DNA of 64,000 bases, taken from positions 186,001 through 250,000 of the forward strand of contig NW_025813739.1 of the NCBI RefSeq assembly GCF_021917145.1, in the 5' to 3' direction. This DNA comes from Hypomesus transpacificus. Its lineage: Eukaryota; Chordata; Actinopteri; Osmeriformes; Osmeridae. A program made the position numbers and the translations under genes. The stretch's first letter is position 1; each line of letters opens with the position of its first letter. Shown here one piece after another: positions 11,301-38,170 of the stretch. The notes under the pieces are model-generated. The model was not told the origin of the DNA. It searched no databases and was given only the letters and a program-made list of their open reading frames with translations.

Positions 11301-12689
11301 GGATTTCTGCTTATTTCTGTCAATGAATAGAGCTTCCTCTGACTGCCTCTGACTGCCTCTGACTGCCTCTGACTGCCTCTGACTGCCTCTGTTTGTGTAC
11401 CCGTGGTAACCTCTCACACTGAGCTCTTCTGTCTGCTAGGAAAGCATGCCCAGTCATCGTACCAGTGTTCCTCATGAGACGCTAACCAGGCGTGTGTGTG
11501 TGTTTTCTGGGCCCCCACAGTCAGAAGAGGGAAGTCTGGATAAAGAGCAGGACATGGACATCCTGATGAAGGACTCAGATATCCTGATGAAGGACTCTGA
11601 CTGGGTAGCAGACTGGTCCAGTCGACCTGAGAACCACCCTCCCAAGTAGGTCTCAGTGTGTGTGCGTGTAAGGAGTGTGTGTGTGTGTGTAAGGAGTGTG
11701 TGTGTGTGTTAACCCTCCTTGTCCCCCTTCCTCAGGGAGTTCCACTTCCGTCACCCACGGCGCTCCGACACCCTGAGCATGAGGAAGTCCGGGGTCATGA
11801 AGAAGGGAGGAATCTTCTCAGCCGAGTTCCTCAAAGTCTTCATCCCCTCGCTGCTCCTGTCTCACATCCTGGCCATCGGACTTGGGTAGGACAGCCACGC
11901 CTCATTGGCCGATCCCAGGGCCAATCCTAGGGACCAATCCCAGGGGCCAATCCCAGGGGCCAATCCCAGGGCTGGCAGCTCCCACCCCTGCAAAAACAAG
12001 CTCACCACCCCTATCTCCCCATAATGAAATATGTAATTCTGTTACATTGTAGTACGTTTAATTTAATGATATTTATATTATCGGGACAATTTAACTGCGA
12101 TTTTATGATCATTTATGACGGCATTGGGTCATACTGTTTCTACACATCTCTTTGCCGCCCTACAATTACCTTTCAAATGTGCAACAGTGTTCTGTGGTTG
12201 CATCATAATTCATTCTCACATTGTATTTTCGATGCACAGACAAAACAGCATCTGCCACACTCCCCCGCAGTTCCATGCTTTCTCCAGGAGAGGGTGCTTG
12301 GTAGCGCTGGACAGTCAGGCAGCTGGAGCATGTTTGTGTCTGTGTCTGGCTGGCTGAACAGCTGCAGTGCTGACCAGTCCTGTCCCAGACAGGGAGACCA
12401 CCTGACAGAGTCTACCCAACTCCCTTGAATTTACGGCACGCAACGGACATTCCTATTGGACGCAGGACATTCCTATTGGACGCAGGACATTCCTATTGGA
12501 CGCAGGACATTCCGAACCCCCACCCTGACTATTCCAGGGACTCCGAAGGCCATGACAGACTACAGTTGCATCTTCCTGGAAGAGCTTACCGGATGTCTAA
12601 CTGGTTTTTTTTTTGTTCTTCTTTCTCTCTTTCTCCTCAGGGTCTATATTGGGAAGAGGTTGATCACAGCTCCTACGAGGTCTTTCTGA
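6599..12689 (+). CDS. bnip3l: BNIP3-like mitophagy receptor NIX (6 exons)
   Basis: Outer-mitochondrial-membrane, BH3-related protein that recruits LC3/GABARAP for mitophagy. CDS = join(6599..6650, 10106..10340, 10985..11063, 11521..11645, 11736..11885, 12641..12689), 229 residues, no frameshift. LIR motif W20-V-E-L23; conserved [20 protein letters not shown] and [45 protein letters not shown]-terminal transmembrane helix about residues 198-218 ([18 protein letters not shown]) with the A210/G214/G218 glycine zipper and His207 used for dimerisation. Odd features: a proline/leucine-rich insert after the LIR and a 7-residue tandem duplication in exon 4. The paralogue bnip3 is the alternative, but [15 protein letters not shown] and the genomic neighbours favour bnip3l. 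Confidence 0.95.
8310..8367 (+). repeat. (TG)n microsatellite
   Basis: About 25 uninterrupted TG dinucleotides after an initial GTGCG. Confidence 0.97.
9068..9677 (+). repeat. 43-bp minisatellite, ~14 copies
   Basis: Unit GCTTGGTGTACGCTTGTGTT followed by GACCCTCCCTGTGTCTCTGCCTG; copies differ mainly at CGCTTG/CGTTTG/CGTGTG. Because 43 is not a multiple of 3 and the unit has no stop on the minus strand, two long overlapping minus-strand open frames with the same repeat peptide arise; neither looks like a gene. Confidence 0.96.
10106..10340 (+). CDS. bnip3l: bnip3l exon 2
   Basis: Acceptor CCCTTAG|GGTCC; encodes the SWVEL LIR, a Pro/Leu-rich stretch ending PQPEEEEAM, then [20 protein letters not shown] and SSRSNSSCD; donor GACAG|GTAGAT. 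Confidence 0.95.
10355..10520 (+). repeat. GGTGGG-rich simple repeat
   Basis: GGGGTGGGGT and GGTGGGTAGGTA units just after the exon 2 donor of bnip3l. The G-runs on the plus strand could form quadruplexes in the nascent RNA. Confidence 0.8.
10985..11063 (+). CDS. bnip3l: bnip3l exon 3
   Basis: Acceptor CCCCACAG|CCCCCC gives [19 protein letters not shown], close to the BNIP3 family pattern CDSPPR..TPQD. A second CACAG acceptor 18 nt downstream (exon start 11003) is in frame and would give CDSPQDEGQ. Donor CCAG|GTAGGA. Confidence 0.88.
11335..11392 (+). repeat. 11-bp tandem repeat, 5 copies
   Basis: Unit GACTGCCTCT in bnip3l intron 3 (…TCTGACTGCCTCTGACTGCC…). Confidence 0.9.
11521..11645 (+). 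CDS. bnip3l: bnip3l exon 4
   Basis: Acceptor CCCCCACAG|TCAGAAGAG; encodes [11 protein letters not shown], two tandem copies of DILMKDS, then [15 protein letters not shown]; donor CCCAA|GTAGGT. Covers the BH3-like segment. Confidence 0.94.
11736..11885 (+). CDS. bnip3l: bnip3l exon 5
   Basis: Acceptor CCTCAG|GGAGTTC; encodes [38 protein letters not shown] and most of the membrane helix; donor CTTGG|GTAGGA. Confidence 0.97.
12445..12514 (+). repeat. 20-bp tandem repeat, ~3.3 copies
   Basis: Unit ATTCCTATTGGACGCAGGAC in the last bnip3l intron. Each unit contains ATTGG, an inverted CCAAT box. Confidence 0.93.
12641..12689 (+). CDS. bnip3l: bnip3l exon 6 (stop)
   Basis: Acceptor TTCTCCTCAG|GGTC; encodes [16 protein letters not shown] and TGA at 12687-12689, matching the family tail GIYIGKRL. 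Confidence 0.95.
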
Positions 12690-13741
12690 AGCTATACCCC
12701 CAGAAGAGAAGCCTAAGCTGTGGCCGCCAATTCGTCGGGAAGAAGAAAAAATATATTTTGCGGTGGTCAGAAGAATGCTTTTTTTTCCCTCCTCTTAACT
12801 TCCCTTCTCTCACTTTTTCTCTCGCTTCTTTTTCTTCTTCGTCCGAGACGGGTCGTGTTCTTCAAAAAAACACGTTGCTTTTCTTTTTCTTTGTTTTTCC
12901 CCGACCACTCCCCCCCCCCCCCTCCCCTTACCTCTCAACCCTCCCCAGGTACCAGGCTTTCTCCCTCTCCTATAGAAGGAAAGATTAAGGTCGGGACCCC
13001 TCGATCTTCCAGATTGAGTCCACTGGTTCAAAACAGGCAGGCTTTTTGGGGGGAGGAGGACACCAAGAATCCAAACTCACCACACCACCCCTGTTATATA
13101 AGAATGGTCTGTCCCACTTGTATAAGAGACCCTTGACCCCGGATTGTACCACCTTCTGTCCAGGTGGTTGGGTGTTTCTCCCTTTAGCTCAAACTCCTGA
13201 AAGGGATTGACCCAAAAAATCTGAGGGTAACTGACCTAAAAATGTGAGTATACCTTTGAAAGTTCTTTTGTTTACTACGAATACAATTATTCTAGAAAAC
13301 GATTCTGAGATTATTTTTACCACCGGTTGTTGCTCGGTGGAAAGATTTAGAGTATGGAAAGATGATGAAGTATGTGAACTCACACCCACCCAACCGTGAT
13401 GTGAGTCTTGAAGACAGATATGCATGCCAATGTGTGTGCCATCGTGTATTACAAATGGATCCCGGACCATTATCACACCCTGCATTTTATTTACGTCATT
13501 TTATTTGTGGTCACAACGGGGTTTGAAAAAGGTTTTAATGATAATGATAGGCATGTAAAACATGCTAATAGTAATATTTCTGAATCGACAGATTATTTCT
13601 TTTCATTGAGAGTTAGGTAGCAACACTGAGATGTTGGCAGACACAGAGACGGATGTCCGTCCTCACCCGTGACGTTCCTTTCAGCCACCTGAGGTGTTGG
13701 CAACATAACGTAGCCGGTCCGGTCCTGGTTTCACCTGGTTA

Positions 13742-13939
13742 CATTTACATTTAGTCATTTAGCAGACGCTCTTATCCAGAGCGACTTACAGTAAGTACAG
13801 GGACATTCCCCCCGAGGCAAGTAGGGTGAAGTGCCTTGCCCAAGGACACAATGTCATTTGGCACGGCGGGGAATCGATCCGGCAACCTTCTGATTACTAG
13901 CCCAACTCCCTCACCTCTCAGCCATCTGACTCCCGCACT
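13742..13939 (-). mobile_element. tRNA-derived SINE
   Basis: Read on the minus strand: 5' tRNA-like head with A-box-like GATGGCTGAGAGGTGAGGGA and B-box-like GATCGATTCC, then the teleost tail CTCTGGATAAGAGCGTCTGC. It is flanked by a 9-bp target duplication ACCTGGTTA at 13733-13741 and 13940-13948. Confidence 0.88.
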
Positions 13940-14164
13940 ACCTGGTTAACCTCTTCAAGGCGGTTAGCTTTCATCTGACACACGCTTTCACAGTTAGCGG
14001 AAGGGACAAACATACTAAGTGTTCAGTTCTGTTTCCTTGACTGTCAAGATGCTTTTGAACAAGCGGGTGGTTTGTAGGCACAGAGTAGGTTTAAGGGCGG
14101 TTAACAGGGGACTTGTTCCCTTCCAATGGTGGCAGAGTTTTGGGAGGAGTGTTAGCACATTGTC

Positions 14165-14293
14165 TTTTCCCTGCTCCAACAAAACTGATTCAAATGAACG
14201 GGTCGTTAGCAAGCTGGTGACGACCATTCATTTGAATCAGATATGACGGAACAGGGAAACATCTCAAACACGCAGGACAGTCTGGTCCTGCAT
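14165..14293 (+). mobile_element. Partial hAT-like foldback MITE
   Basis: Contains CCTGCTCCAACAAAACTGAT, TTCAAATGAACGGGTCGTTA, and the opposing arm ATTTGAATCAGATATGACGG, GAACAGGGAAACATCT, CAGGACAG. Same family as 797-1008 but without recognisable ends or target duplication. Confidence 0.75.
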
Positions 14294-15124
14294 GGGTACG
14301 GCTGACAGTCTACGGCTGACATCCCATAATACACACAAACTGCCAACAGGGAACGGGGTCCGTACGAGACCTCGACTCTTCTCAGTAACCATGTGCCTCA
14401 GCGTGCGCTCTCCGACATCACCGTAGGGCCTGCATTCTCTAGAGCAGGATGCGTCGGGTCACAGGAAGCGCTGTCCTCCTCTTCCTCACAGAGAGGAAGG
14501 CATCAAGAGATCGAGGTTAAAACGTCAGCGATGGAAAGACACGATCTGTGATCACACTATTGCCCGAGCAGAGAAGCCGATCTCCCAAGGGAATTCATCC
14601 CAATACGTTTCAAAAGATACATAGCAATAGTTTTACTTCTGAAGTACAGTGTTATAGGCGTTTTATCCTGGAGGGTCAATTTTGCTGCAGTCAATCCCGG
14701 CTCACGGTGTCCTTCTCTCTGTCATCGGTAATACGGAGATACATTTGTGTTTTAGTGCCACAGAGTCGATCGATGCTCCCATTTGTATTTGCAACCTTTG
14801 ACTGCGAGGTTTTGATAGTTTGAGTCGGTTTGTTTTGCGTGTGTTTTTGTGCCGTTAGAGACAGATCTGAACACACCGTAGGGACGTGCTGCATGGATAC
14901 TGAGATACGCCTACTTAGGGACATTGATGCAGATCACGATTTCAAACCGGCTGAAATGAAAGTGTAGGAAAAACACTGCCTGCATGGGGCAGGGCCCGAC
15001 ACAGAGACAAAGAAAGTGTTCTGAACATAATTTATCTAATTGCTATGGTTGTTGTAATGATGCACATATGTATTTGCTTTGATTTCCCCCCTCCTCCTTC
15101 CTCTTTCATTCACAAAAGAAAATG

Positions 15125-15134
15125 AATAAATAAA
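15125..15134 (+). terminator. Overlapping poly(A) signals, bnip3l
   Basis: AATAAATAAA: two AATAAA hexamers sharing bases, 2.4 kb after the bnip3l stop, followed by T/GT-rich DNA. Confidence 0.55.
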
Positions 15135-15150
15135 TATTTGTCATATTAAA

Positions 15151-18100
15151 ATGTCCTGATCCAAGCTGAACCGTTGTGAAAGCATTTTTATTGGTTTCTG
15201 CTAACTGGGTTTTCTCCTCTCATACATCATGAGGCTCCGACACCAGCTGAGGCTGGCCACCAAAGACTTCAAGTCCCAGAAGTCTCGGCATTCCCAGCCC
15301 CTGACAGGACCACTCCCTGTAACAACATCTTTCAGCCGTCAGACAGTCGTACGTGCGATGACTGTTCTTCCAGAACGTTCTCATTCCCCAACTCTCCCTG
15401 ATCAGCTGTGGCTGCCACGTTCCAGAGTGTTCCGGAAACACACACACACAGCCTTCGTCACACACACACACAGCCTTTGTCACACACACACACAGCCTTC
15501 GTCACACACACACACACACAGCCTTCGTCACAAACACACACACACACAGCCTTCGTCACACACACACACACAGCCTTTGTCACACACACACACTCACACT
15601 GCAGTGTCACATTTCTAGTCCCCTGAGAGGCCAGTACTAAGCCCTGTTTTGTTGATTGTGATTTCCAGCTTCTTTGTGAGCATGCCTTCCATCCTCGACA
15701 TCACGGCCAGTTTAACACAGGAAAACACAGGAACTATTTTGGTACTTGTGTCCTGGAGTGACTCCTGTGAAGCCTAAAAGAGTCTGCAGCTCCAGGAACT
15801 TCTGTCAGTGGCCTCAACATCATTCCAACCTTTGACCTCCCACACACACACATCACCACAATCAGGATTCTAGGCAGTGTGTAACTAGAACGGTTTGGTA
15901 GGCCTGTGACCAGGACTGAAATTTGAAACAGCTCACTGGAAAATGTTTGTCGGACTGACCCCTGACACGCACACACGTATACGTAAAGAGAGAGGAGAGG
16001 AGAGGGGAGAGGAGAACTTTTTCAAAACTTTTTGTTGAAAACTTTATTTTTATTCTTTCAACCTTTAGAAACTCTTTTTTTCACACTTGAAGTGAAAGGA
16101 GAGGGGAGAGGAGATCTATAATAATTTCGTAAACAGCCCCTAATACACACACACAAACACACACATGCACACACTTACACACCCACATGCAGACACAAAC
16201 ACACATGCACACGCACACACACTTTCTGTCTCTCAATGCAGTTTCTCTGAGGTGACAGAAGTCTGATTTATAGTGCTGACCACGCTGGTTCATGGTTGAA
16301 ATCTCCTTCTGAGGCCCTGAATTATACTCCCCCCTGGTGGCAGCAATGATGATGTGTGCATTGTATAGGGTGTGGTTGTATGTATGTGTGTGCGTGCGTG
16401 CGTGTGTTTCTAGCATGTGCATGACAGTCAAATGACTCACCTCACTTTTGGTTTTAGAAAATGTTAATGTTGCAGTGAAGCATGAAGGTGTTACATGAAG
16501 CAACCTGTGGAGTTAGAAGATCTGTCTTTTTTGGGGATGATGCAGACAATACTGGCCAAAACCCTGTAACCCATGGTAACGCCACAGGCTGCAGTGGGAG
16601 GAGCCAGGAGAATTTGCTGCTGCGGGATTGGCTGCAAGCTGCTGTTCAGAGATTCCACATGCGTTAAGATGTGGACAAGCTGGGTTAGGAAGCTGTGAAT
16701 ATGTTGCTAGTAGCTCTTACTCGCTTTTTCTCTTTGTTTATAACTCATTCTCTCTAACACACAGTGTCTATGACGCACAATATCTATAATGGGGTGCTTA
16801 GGAATGATATGTTGATGGCAAACACATTAACTTCAGTTATTGACTCTGTTGGAATGTTAAATTATTGATAGCGTTATTGATAGTGCACTAAATGTCTATT
16901 TAGTTATCTACCATCTGTTTCTATCGCAACCAGCACCTTGGCCTCTATGACAGGCAGTATAATCCTGGAGCGTAGAGAGGGAAATGCTTTTGGGCATACT
17001 GCCCATGTATAGATATATTATCATATATTTTAACGTGTGAGCCTAGAACGGAGTTCTGTAAGTAAGTTTAAAAGTGTATTGCGATTGGCGGGAACGGTAA
17101 TTTGCATCTGGGTTTGTTTGTATAAGAGCTTTTTACGATTGTCGGGTCCACCAGTTGTCTCCTGTCAGCCCGTCCTCCTGCCAGACCACCCTGCCACCTT
17201 CCCCGGCACTGGCCCTGACTGGACCCCGGGTGGGCTACGGATTCACGACCAGGCGATTTGCTGCCATGTTGTTATGGAAACTGGCTCGGTTTGAATCGTT
17301 AATCCAAAGGCTTTGTGTCCAAGAGTAAGCATTACGATTGGAACATTTTGAATTACAGCTTCTTTGTTTGATAAAAACATTCTTGAAGATTAAATGAAGG
17401 AATAATATTAGTGCAATGTAAGCTTTTTAGAATGAAACACTTAATTTATAGGTAATGAAAATGAAATGTAAATTCAGTTCGAACGTAATGCGTTTGATTG
17501 AAGTGGAATTCTTTCAAATATAGTCCCATTATCCCATAGGTAGCCATTAGTATCCAGATAGTACACGGATTTTAATGTGTAAGCGATCACCGGAGTATCA
17601 TTAGTAGTCACCTATTCAGTCGGCAGAGTTTGTCAATCCAGACGGTCACCGCACGCTGGTTGGTGGTGCTGAATGGACAGCGCCCTTTATTGCAAAGCAG
17701 GGCGTGACTTGGAGAACTCTCAAAGGTGCTCGAATGCCTTTTTGACCCCATACCACAGAATATGGAATTTTGAGTATAGCTGTCACACTGACATATGACA
17801 AATAGTTGACCAACTGTGTTTTTTGCAAGATGTTGTTTCGCTCCTCTGTCAGTATCATATGCCCAATGTGTCTATTGCGCTATCAATTAGACTAAGATTA
17901 ATTTTGATATTAATTTTGGTCCAAGGCAACGCATCATTTCCGGATAAAGCTTGTGTCTCCCGCATTCTCTAGTACCTCTAAACAGGTCTGCAGATTTCTC
18001 CTCAGTTTAGTTGACAGAATAGGGAAGGCTTCACGTTGGTGTTGAATGTGTCATGTGCAACTGGACCCGACCTGAAACCTGTAGGGTATTGTCGTATTTA

Positions 18101-18508
18101 AAGTAAACCTACCCAGCATTCAGCATCAATGAGTAAGCAAATTTAAGCAGCAACCGGAACAGATCTGGTTAGATCTCCACTTTAATACCTGAAGCCTGGT
18201 GTACAGTTCGTTTCCCAGTAGATAATTCGTTTTTAGTTTTTCTTTAAACAGGCAAACAGGATATCTAGATTTTTTTTCTTCTTCCTGTTGTTGTGTTTCC
18301 TCACCTTGATTGATTTGTGGTGCCTCAAACTCGAACTCAACACCGAACAGAGATTTTCATGCAGCGCGAGCACGGTAGATAGTGCGACCACCTGCGCTTG
18401 AAACCGGTAAGGCGGTGTCTGTCCAAGAGCGCGCGGGTCCCTAATCAAAGGAGCAGCTGCGCTTCAAAGGATCTCCCGACAGAACCCCCCCCCCCCCAGA
18501 TTGGAACC
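15151..18508 (+). other. Intergenic region, bnip3l to dpysl2
   Basis: No convincing coding exon. It holds a CA minisatellite (15425-15600) and CA repeats near 16146-16222. The last few hundred bases must contain the promoter and leader of the dpysl2 long form; no TATA box is obvious. Confidence 0.6.
15425..15600 (+). repeat. CA-rich minisatellite
   Basis: About seven repeats of (CA)n joined to GCCTTCGTCA or GCCTTTGTCA. Confidence 0.93.
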
Positions 18509-34086
<15,578 letters not shown>

Positions 34087-35887
34087 AGCTCTCCCATTGG
34101 CCGGGAGGGGGGGTAAAGAGGAGGGGCTTCAGGAACTGGGGGAGGGGCAGGAAAACCAGAAACCACCTCTTCATCCAGAGCCACGCCCTCCACAGTGCCT
34201 GAAGAACCGCCCCCTCCTCGACCTCCACTTCTGCTCTCACCCCCTCCTTTACCCCCCCCCCCCCCCTTCTCCATCTCTTCCCCCTTTTCATCCCAACCGC
34301 CACTGTCCTGACGGAGACCCCTAGAGAAGAGTTGCCTCATACGAAGAACAACAACAAGCCGAAAACTACAACAACACACCTTTATTTGAGCACTTTTGAC
34401 TGTATTATTTAGTGTTTTATACTGTACTTTCTACCTGCCATGATTCTTTTGATTGTTTGTCTTTATTTTTATGTCGTAAACAGATGGGGTTCAGTCAGGC
34501 TGGACTGGGCAGATTTAACACAGGGAGGAATCGACGTCACATGACTGGCATGCTTTCCGTTTCCGTCCTCCATCTTTGTAGTTTTTAGACGCACGGTAAA
34601 CAAACTGAGATGGTTTAATGGGTATGTTGTCATGATGTTTCAAACAGTAGGTATGGTTCACAACACTGTGCTGTGGATTTGGAAAGGGATAAGGTTTTGA
34701 TCCTTCACCAGTAGCTGGCGTCCTGTTTTGAATCCTCCAGTGTCATCAGTTAGCGCAGATTTAATCAGTTCAACACTGGCTATGATGGAGTGTGTTTATC
34801 CGAGGCAGGTTTTGAGGCTGTACAACAGCCTTGTGTTCTAGGTCGAAGAGCTAGGTACAGCCTTGTATGGTGCTGTACAGCGCGGTGTTTGGGGGAGATA
34901 GAGGGACTTTCTAGGGACATTCCCACCTTCCTGCCAAACCACTTGAAGTCTTTGGAAGCTGCAGTGGGGCTTCCGTAGTGGTGGAACATTCTGGAACGCC
35001 AGCGGAATCAGAACCCTCAACCGGTTCCGAGTAGAACGCCGTGTTCCATCGTGTTCCACAGCGGGGCTTTCTCAGCACCTAAATGTGACCTGAACAACGA
35101 ATAGAACTTGGGAGAGTCGCTAGGACGGAATAGGAGTGGATTAGAACACCACCGCCACAATATCACCTGCCTTAAATTGGTGCTGCCCCCACCCCCAACT
35201 ACTAGAGGAAGGAATATTCAAAGATCCATGCGGTGTTTTAAAGATGGCGTTACGTCATCCGGTGGGTTAGAAGATGTTTGTTCATCGCCTCCATTTTCTC
35301 GCATCACGTCTCCCCTTCCCTCTCTCCTCTTAAGGTGCCTGAACCCACCGATGTTGTACCGGTAGTTTGATTATTTGTATTATTCTTATTGTGGTAAGAG
35401 AAGGATGTAACATATATGTGTAAGGTAGCCAGGTTTAACCGATGCAAAGGTGCCAGATTTTGCTCTTGCGTGATCCACGAGTGGTGTTCCTGTAGAGAGA
35501 AAAACCGTGTGATATATTTTAGAGATGTAGAGTTTGTTCGCCGTTGTCGATATCGGTATTTTTAGTGTCACGATTCTGTCGTTAGTTGCCAAAGGCCTGA
35601 ACACTACTCATGTTTAGAGGGAGATGTGGGGTTGTGTGTTAGCTGGTGTGCTGTGTTAGTGCATGAGGCCCGGGCTACACCTGTTTGCCTGGCTGGTCCC
35701 TGACAGGGCCTGGATCGATGCCAACGTCTGTTCGCTCCGACCGCGCGTCTGGTTTTCATTAAGCGAGGCGGTTCCTCCGAATGTGTTCATTTTTCCCCGT
35801 CGGTGAGACGTTGCTCCGCAGAGCCCGTCTCTCCCTCTCCGGATTACTTCACACGGAGCAAAACTCCATCGCCGGCTCTCTTTCTTT

Positions 35888-36101
35888 CACACTGACACCA
35901 ACACACGCACCAACACACAAACACATGCACTAACACACACACACTCACGCATACAAGTTTGCACACACACGTCACACGACACACACTGCGACTCCACACT
36001 GACACCAACACACGCACCAACACACAAACACATGCACTAACACACACACACTCACGCATACAAGTTTGCACACACACGTCACACGACACACACTGCGACT
36101 C
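35888..36101 (+). repeat. 107-bp tandem duplication, CA-rich
   Basis: CACACTGACACCAACACACG at 35888 recurs at 35995, and both copies end CACTGCGACTCC; the two appear identical. Confidence 0.92.
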
Positions 36102-36509
36102 CTGGGTCATCTCACCCTGCCCCACCTTCACCCTCCCTAGTGAGGGAGCCTTCTCACAGGTCTCAGAACCACTCGCGTTGGTGATTGTGATTTATGATTC
36201 ACGTTTTTGACGGTCGATAACGTTATTTTCAGTGCTTGGATCACGTCCGGTGGTTTCCCGCTCTCTTCTTCCTCCCTGTCCTGGGACGGCGTTGTGGCAT
36301 CTCTTCAGCATGAGTCCGTTTCGCTTGCTTGGTGTTCGAATGCATATTTCTCAAACGGAGGGGACGCGAGAGTTTAACCTCCCGTCCTGATTTTGTGGCT
36401 TTTCCCCCACTCTGGACTCTTGGTGGTTGAGGAGGCAGTCTGCTCAAGCACAAATACGATTTGGCAGCGAGGAGAATTCTCCTGAGACTGAAAGTATGTC
36501 TCTGCTAGC

Positions 36510-37165
36510 CCCCCACCCTCCCTCCCTCCTCCCCTCCCTCCCTCCCTCCTCCCCACCCTCCTCCCCTCCCTCCTCCCCTCCCTCCCTCCCTCCTCCCCAC
36601 CCTCCTCCCCTCCCTCCCTCCCTCCTCCCCACCCTCCTCCCCTCCCTCCCTCCTCCCCTCCCTCCCTCCCTCCCTCCTCCCCACCCTCCTCCCCTCCCTC
36701 CCTCCTCCCCTCCCTCCCTCCCTCCTCCCCACCCTCCTCCCCTCCCTCCTCCCCTCCCTCCCTCCCTCCTCCCCTCCCTCCCTCCCTCCCTCCCTCCCTC
36801 CTCCCCTCCCTCCCTCCCTCCCTCCCTCCCTCCCTCCCTCCTCCCCACCCTCCTCCCCTCCCTCCCTCCTCCCCTCCCTCCCTCCTCCCCTCCCTCCCTC
36901 CCCTCCCTCCCCTCCCCTCCCCTCCCCTCCCCTCCCCTCCCCTCCCCTCCTCCCCACCCTCCTCCCCTCCCTCCTCCCCTCCCTCCCTCCTCCCCACCCT
37001 CCTCCCCACCCTCCCCCTCCCTCCCCTCCCTCCCACCCTCCTCCCCACCCTCCCCTCCCTCCTCCCCTCCCTCCCTCCCTCCTCCCCACCCTCCTCCCCT
37101 CCTCCTCCCCTCCTCCCCACCCTCCTCCCCTCCCTCCCTCCCCCCCCCCCCTCCTCCTCACTCCT
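36510..37165 (+). repeat. Pyrimidine tract CCTCC(C)T
   Basis: About 650 nt of CTCCCTCCCTCCTCCCC units with occasional CACCC. Long open frames on both strands (Pro/Ser/Leu or Gly/Arg/Glu) are artefacts. Confidence 0.97.
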
Positions 37166-37473
37166 TCTCTGGCTTTTCCACTGTTGCCGTCTGTTGTCAC
37201 GACTACGGGGCCCTTGTGTCACACTGGGCTCACTTATTTTGTTTGTCATGGCAACCCTGTGTCAGATCGGAAGTTGCCCGTGGCAACCACTCCAGACCCG
37301 GTGCTATTAGAACAACAGTCTTACGTCTGGAATGGCTGCAGTGAGTCTATCCAACACACCCTTACCCTGCTCTGCTTCTCTGGAACAAGGGGATATCACC
37401 CTGTAACAGCCTCGGTAGATATATATAGATTGATATTGGTATATACCAATTGGTATTGATATCAGTATTTCAT

Positions 37474-37537
37474 ATAGTACCAGTCAAATGTTTGGAAATA
37501 TTTTCCCATGTGTCTAAACTTTTGACTGGTACTGTAT
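37474..37537 (+). mobile_element. Tc1/mariner-like mini-element
   Basis: Terminal inverted repeats AGTACCAGTCAAATGTTTGG and (complement) AGTACCAGTCAAAAGTTTAG, enclosed by TA, with only ~20 bp between. ACCAGTCAAAAGTTT is a common Tc1-type terminus in fish. Confidence 0.75.
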
Positions 37538-38170
37538 ATGTAGGAAAAGACTGTTGGGCTAGATGTCACAGTCAGACCCAGAGCCCATTGGCTCTAAGTG
37601 ACATCATCCAGAAGGTTCCGCGGGCTTCAGGTGTTTATAGAATCCTCCAAGGGCTCCAGAGCGCCATTCCATCCCCACCCCCCCCACCCCTGTCTGGGGA
37701 AGCTAGCCGTGCCTGAAGTATTCACCCACTCCTCCACGTTAACCACCGGCCGTCGTGGCTGTCGCCACGGCAGCGTCCCCTCCGCGTCCACACACACACA
37801 CACGCGAGCACACACACACACATTCCTTTTGCGCTCTGTCACCCTAGGTGTTTTTTACTATGCCGCGCTAATACTGTATGTGATGTAAGCAAACCGCCGA
37901 GGGAGGAGAGAGGAGCTTGTAGATCTGAGGTTGCTTACGCTGTTTAACCCCACCCCCCCTCCCCACCCCCGCGCCCCACCCCCGTGCTCTCCTTAACACC
38001 CCGCACCCTGCACCCTGCCCGCCCTATCGTGAAAGTGAAAACTGTGTGATTGTGTTTGTCTTGATGGCTGTGGGGCTCTCGGGCTGCTTCCTGTCTGTGA
38101 AGTGTCCGGCCCCATGGACGGTGATGTAAAAACAAATGATTTCAAAGGATTAAACATGAAAAATAATCGA

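Larger units (their letters stand above)
12690..15150 (+). other. bnip3l: bnip3l 3' untranslated region
   Basis: About 2.4 kb from the stop to a pair of overlapping AATAAA signals. It includes a full-length SINE (13742-13939) and a partial hAT-like MITE (about 14165-14293). The length is inferred from the poly(A) signals; an earlier end is possible. Confidence 0.5.
34087..38170 (+). other. dpysl2: dpysl2 3' untranslated region (presumed) and downstream DNA
   Basis: No coding exon seen. It holds a 107-bp tandem duplication (35888), a large pyrimidine tract (36510) and a Tc1-like MITE (37474). ATTAAA at 38149-38154 is one candidate poly(A) signal, but the true 3' end cannot be placed. Confidence 0.4.

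Noticed and set aside
18398..18508. Upstream in-frame ATG extending dpysl2 exon 1A by 37 residues
   Set aside because: The extension (MKPVRRCLSKSARVPNQRSS) has no family match and crosses a poly(C) run; the ATG at 18509 fits known CRMP2A starts better.
36374..37344. Frames of 291 and 305 residues, Gly/Arg/Glu or Pro/Ser/Leu
   Set aside because: Translations of the CCTCC tract downstream of dpysl2.
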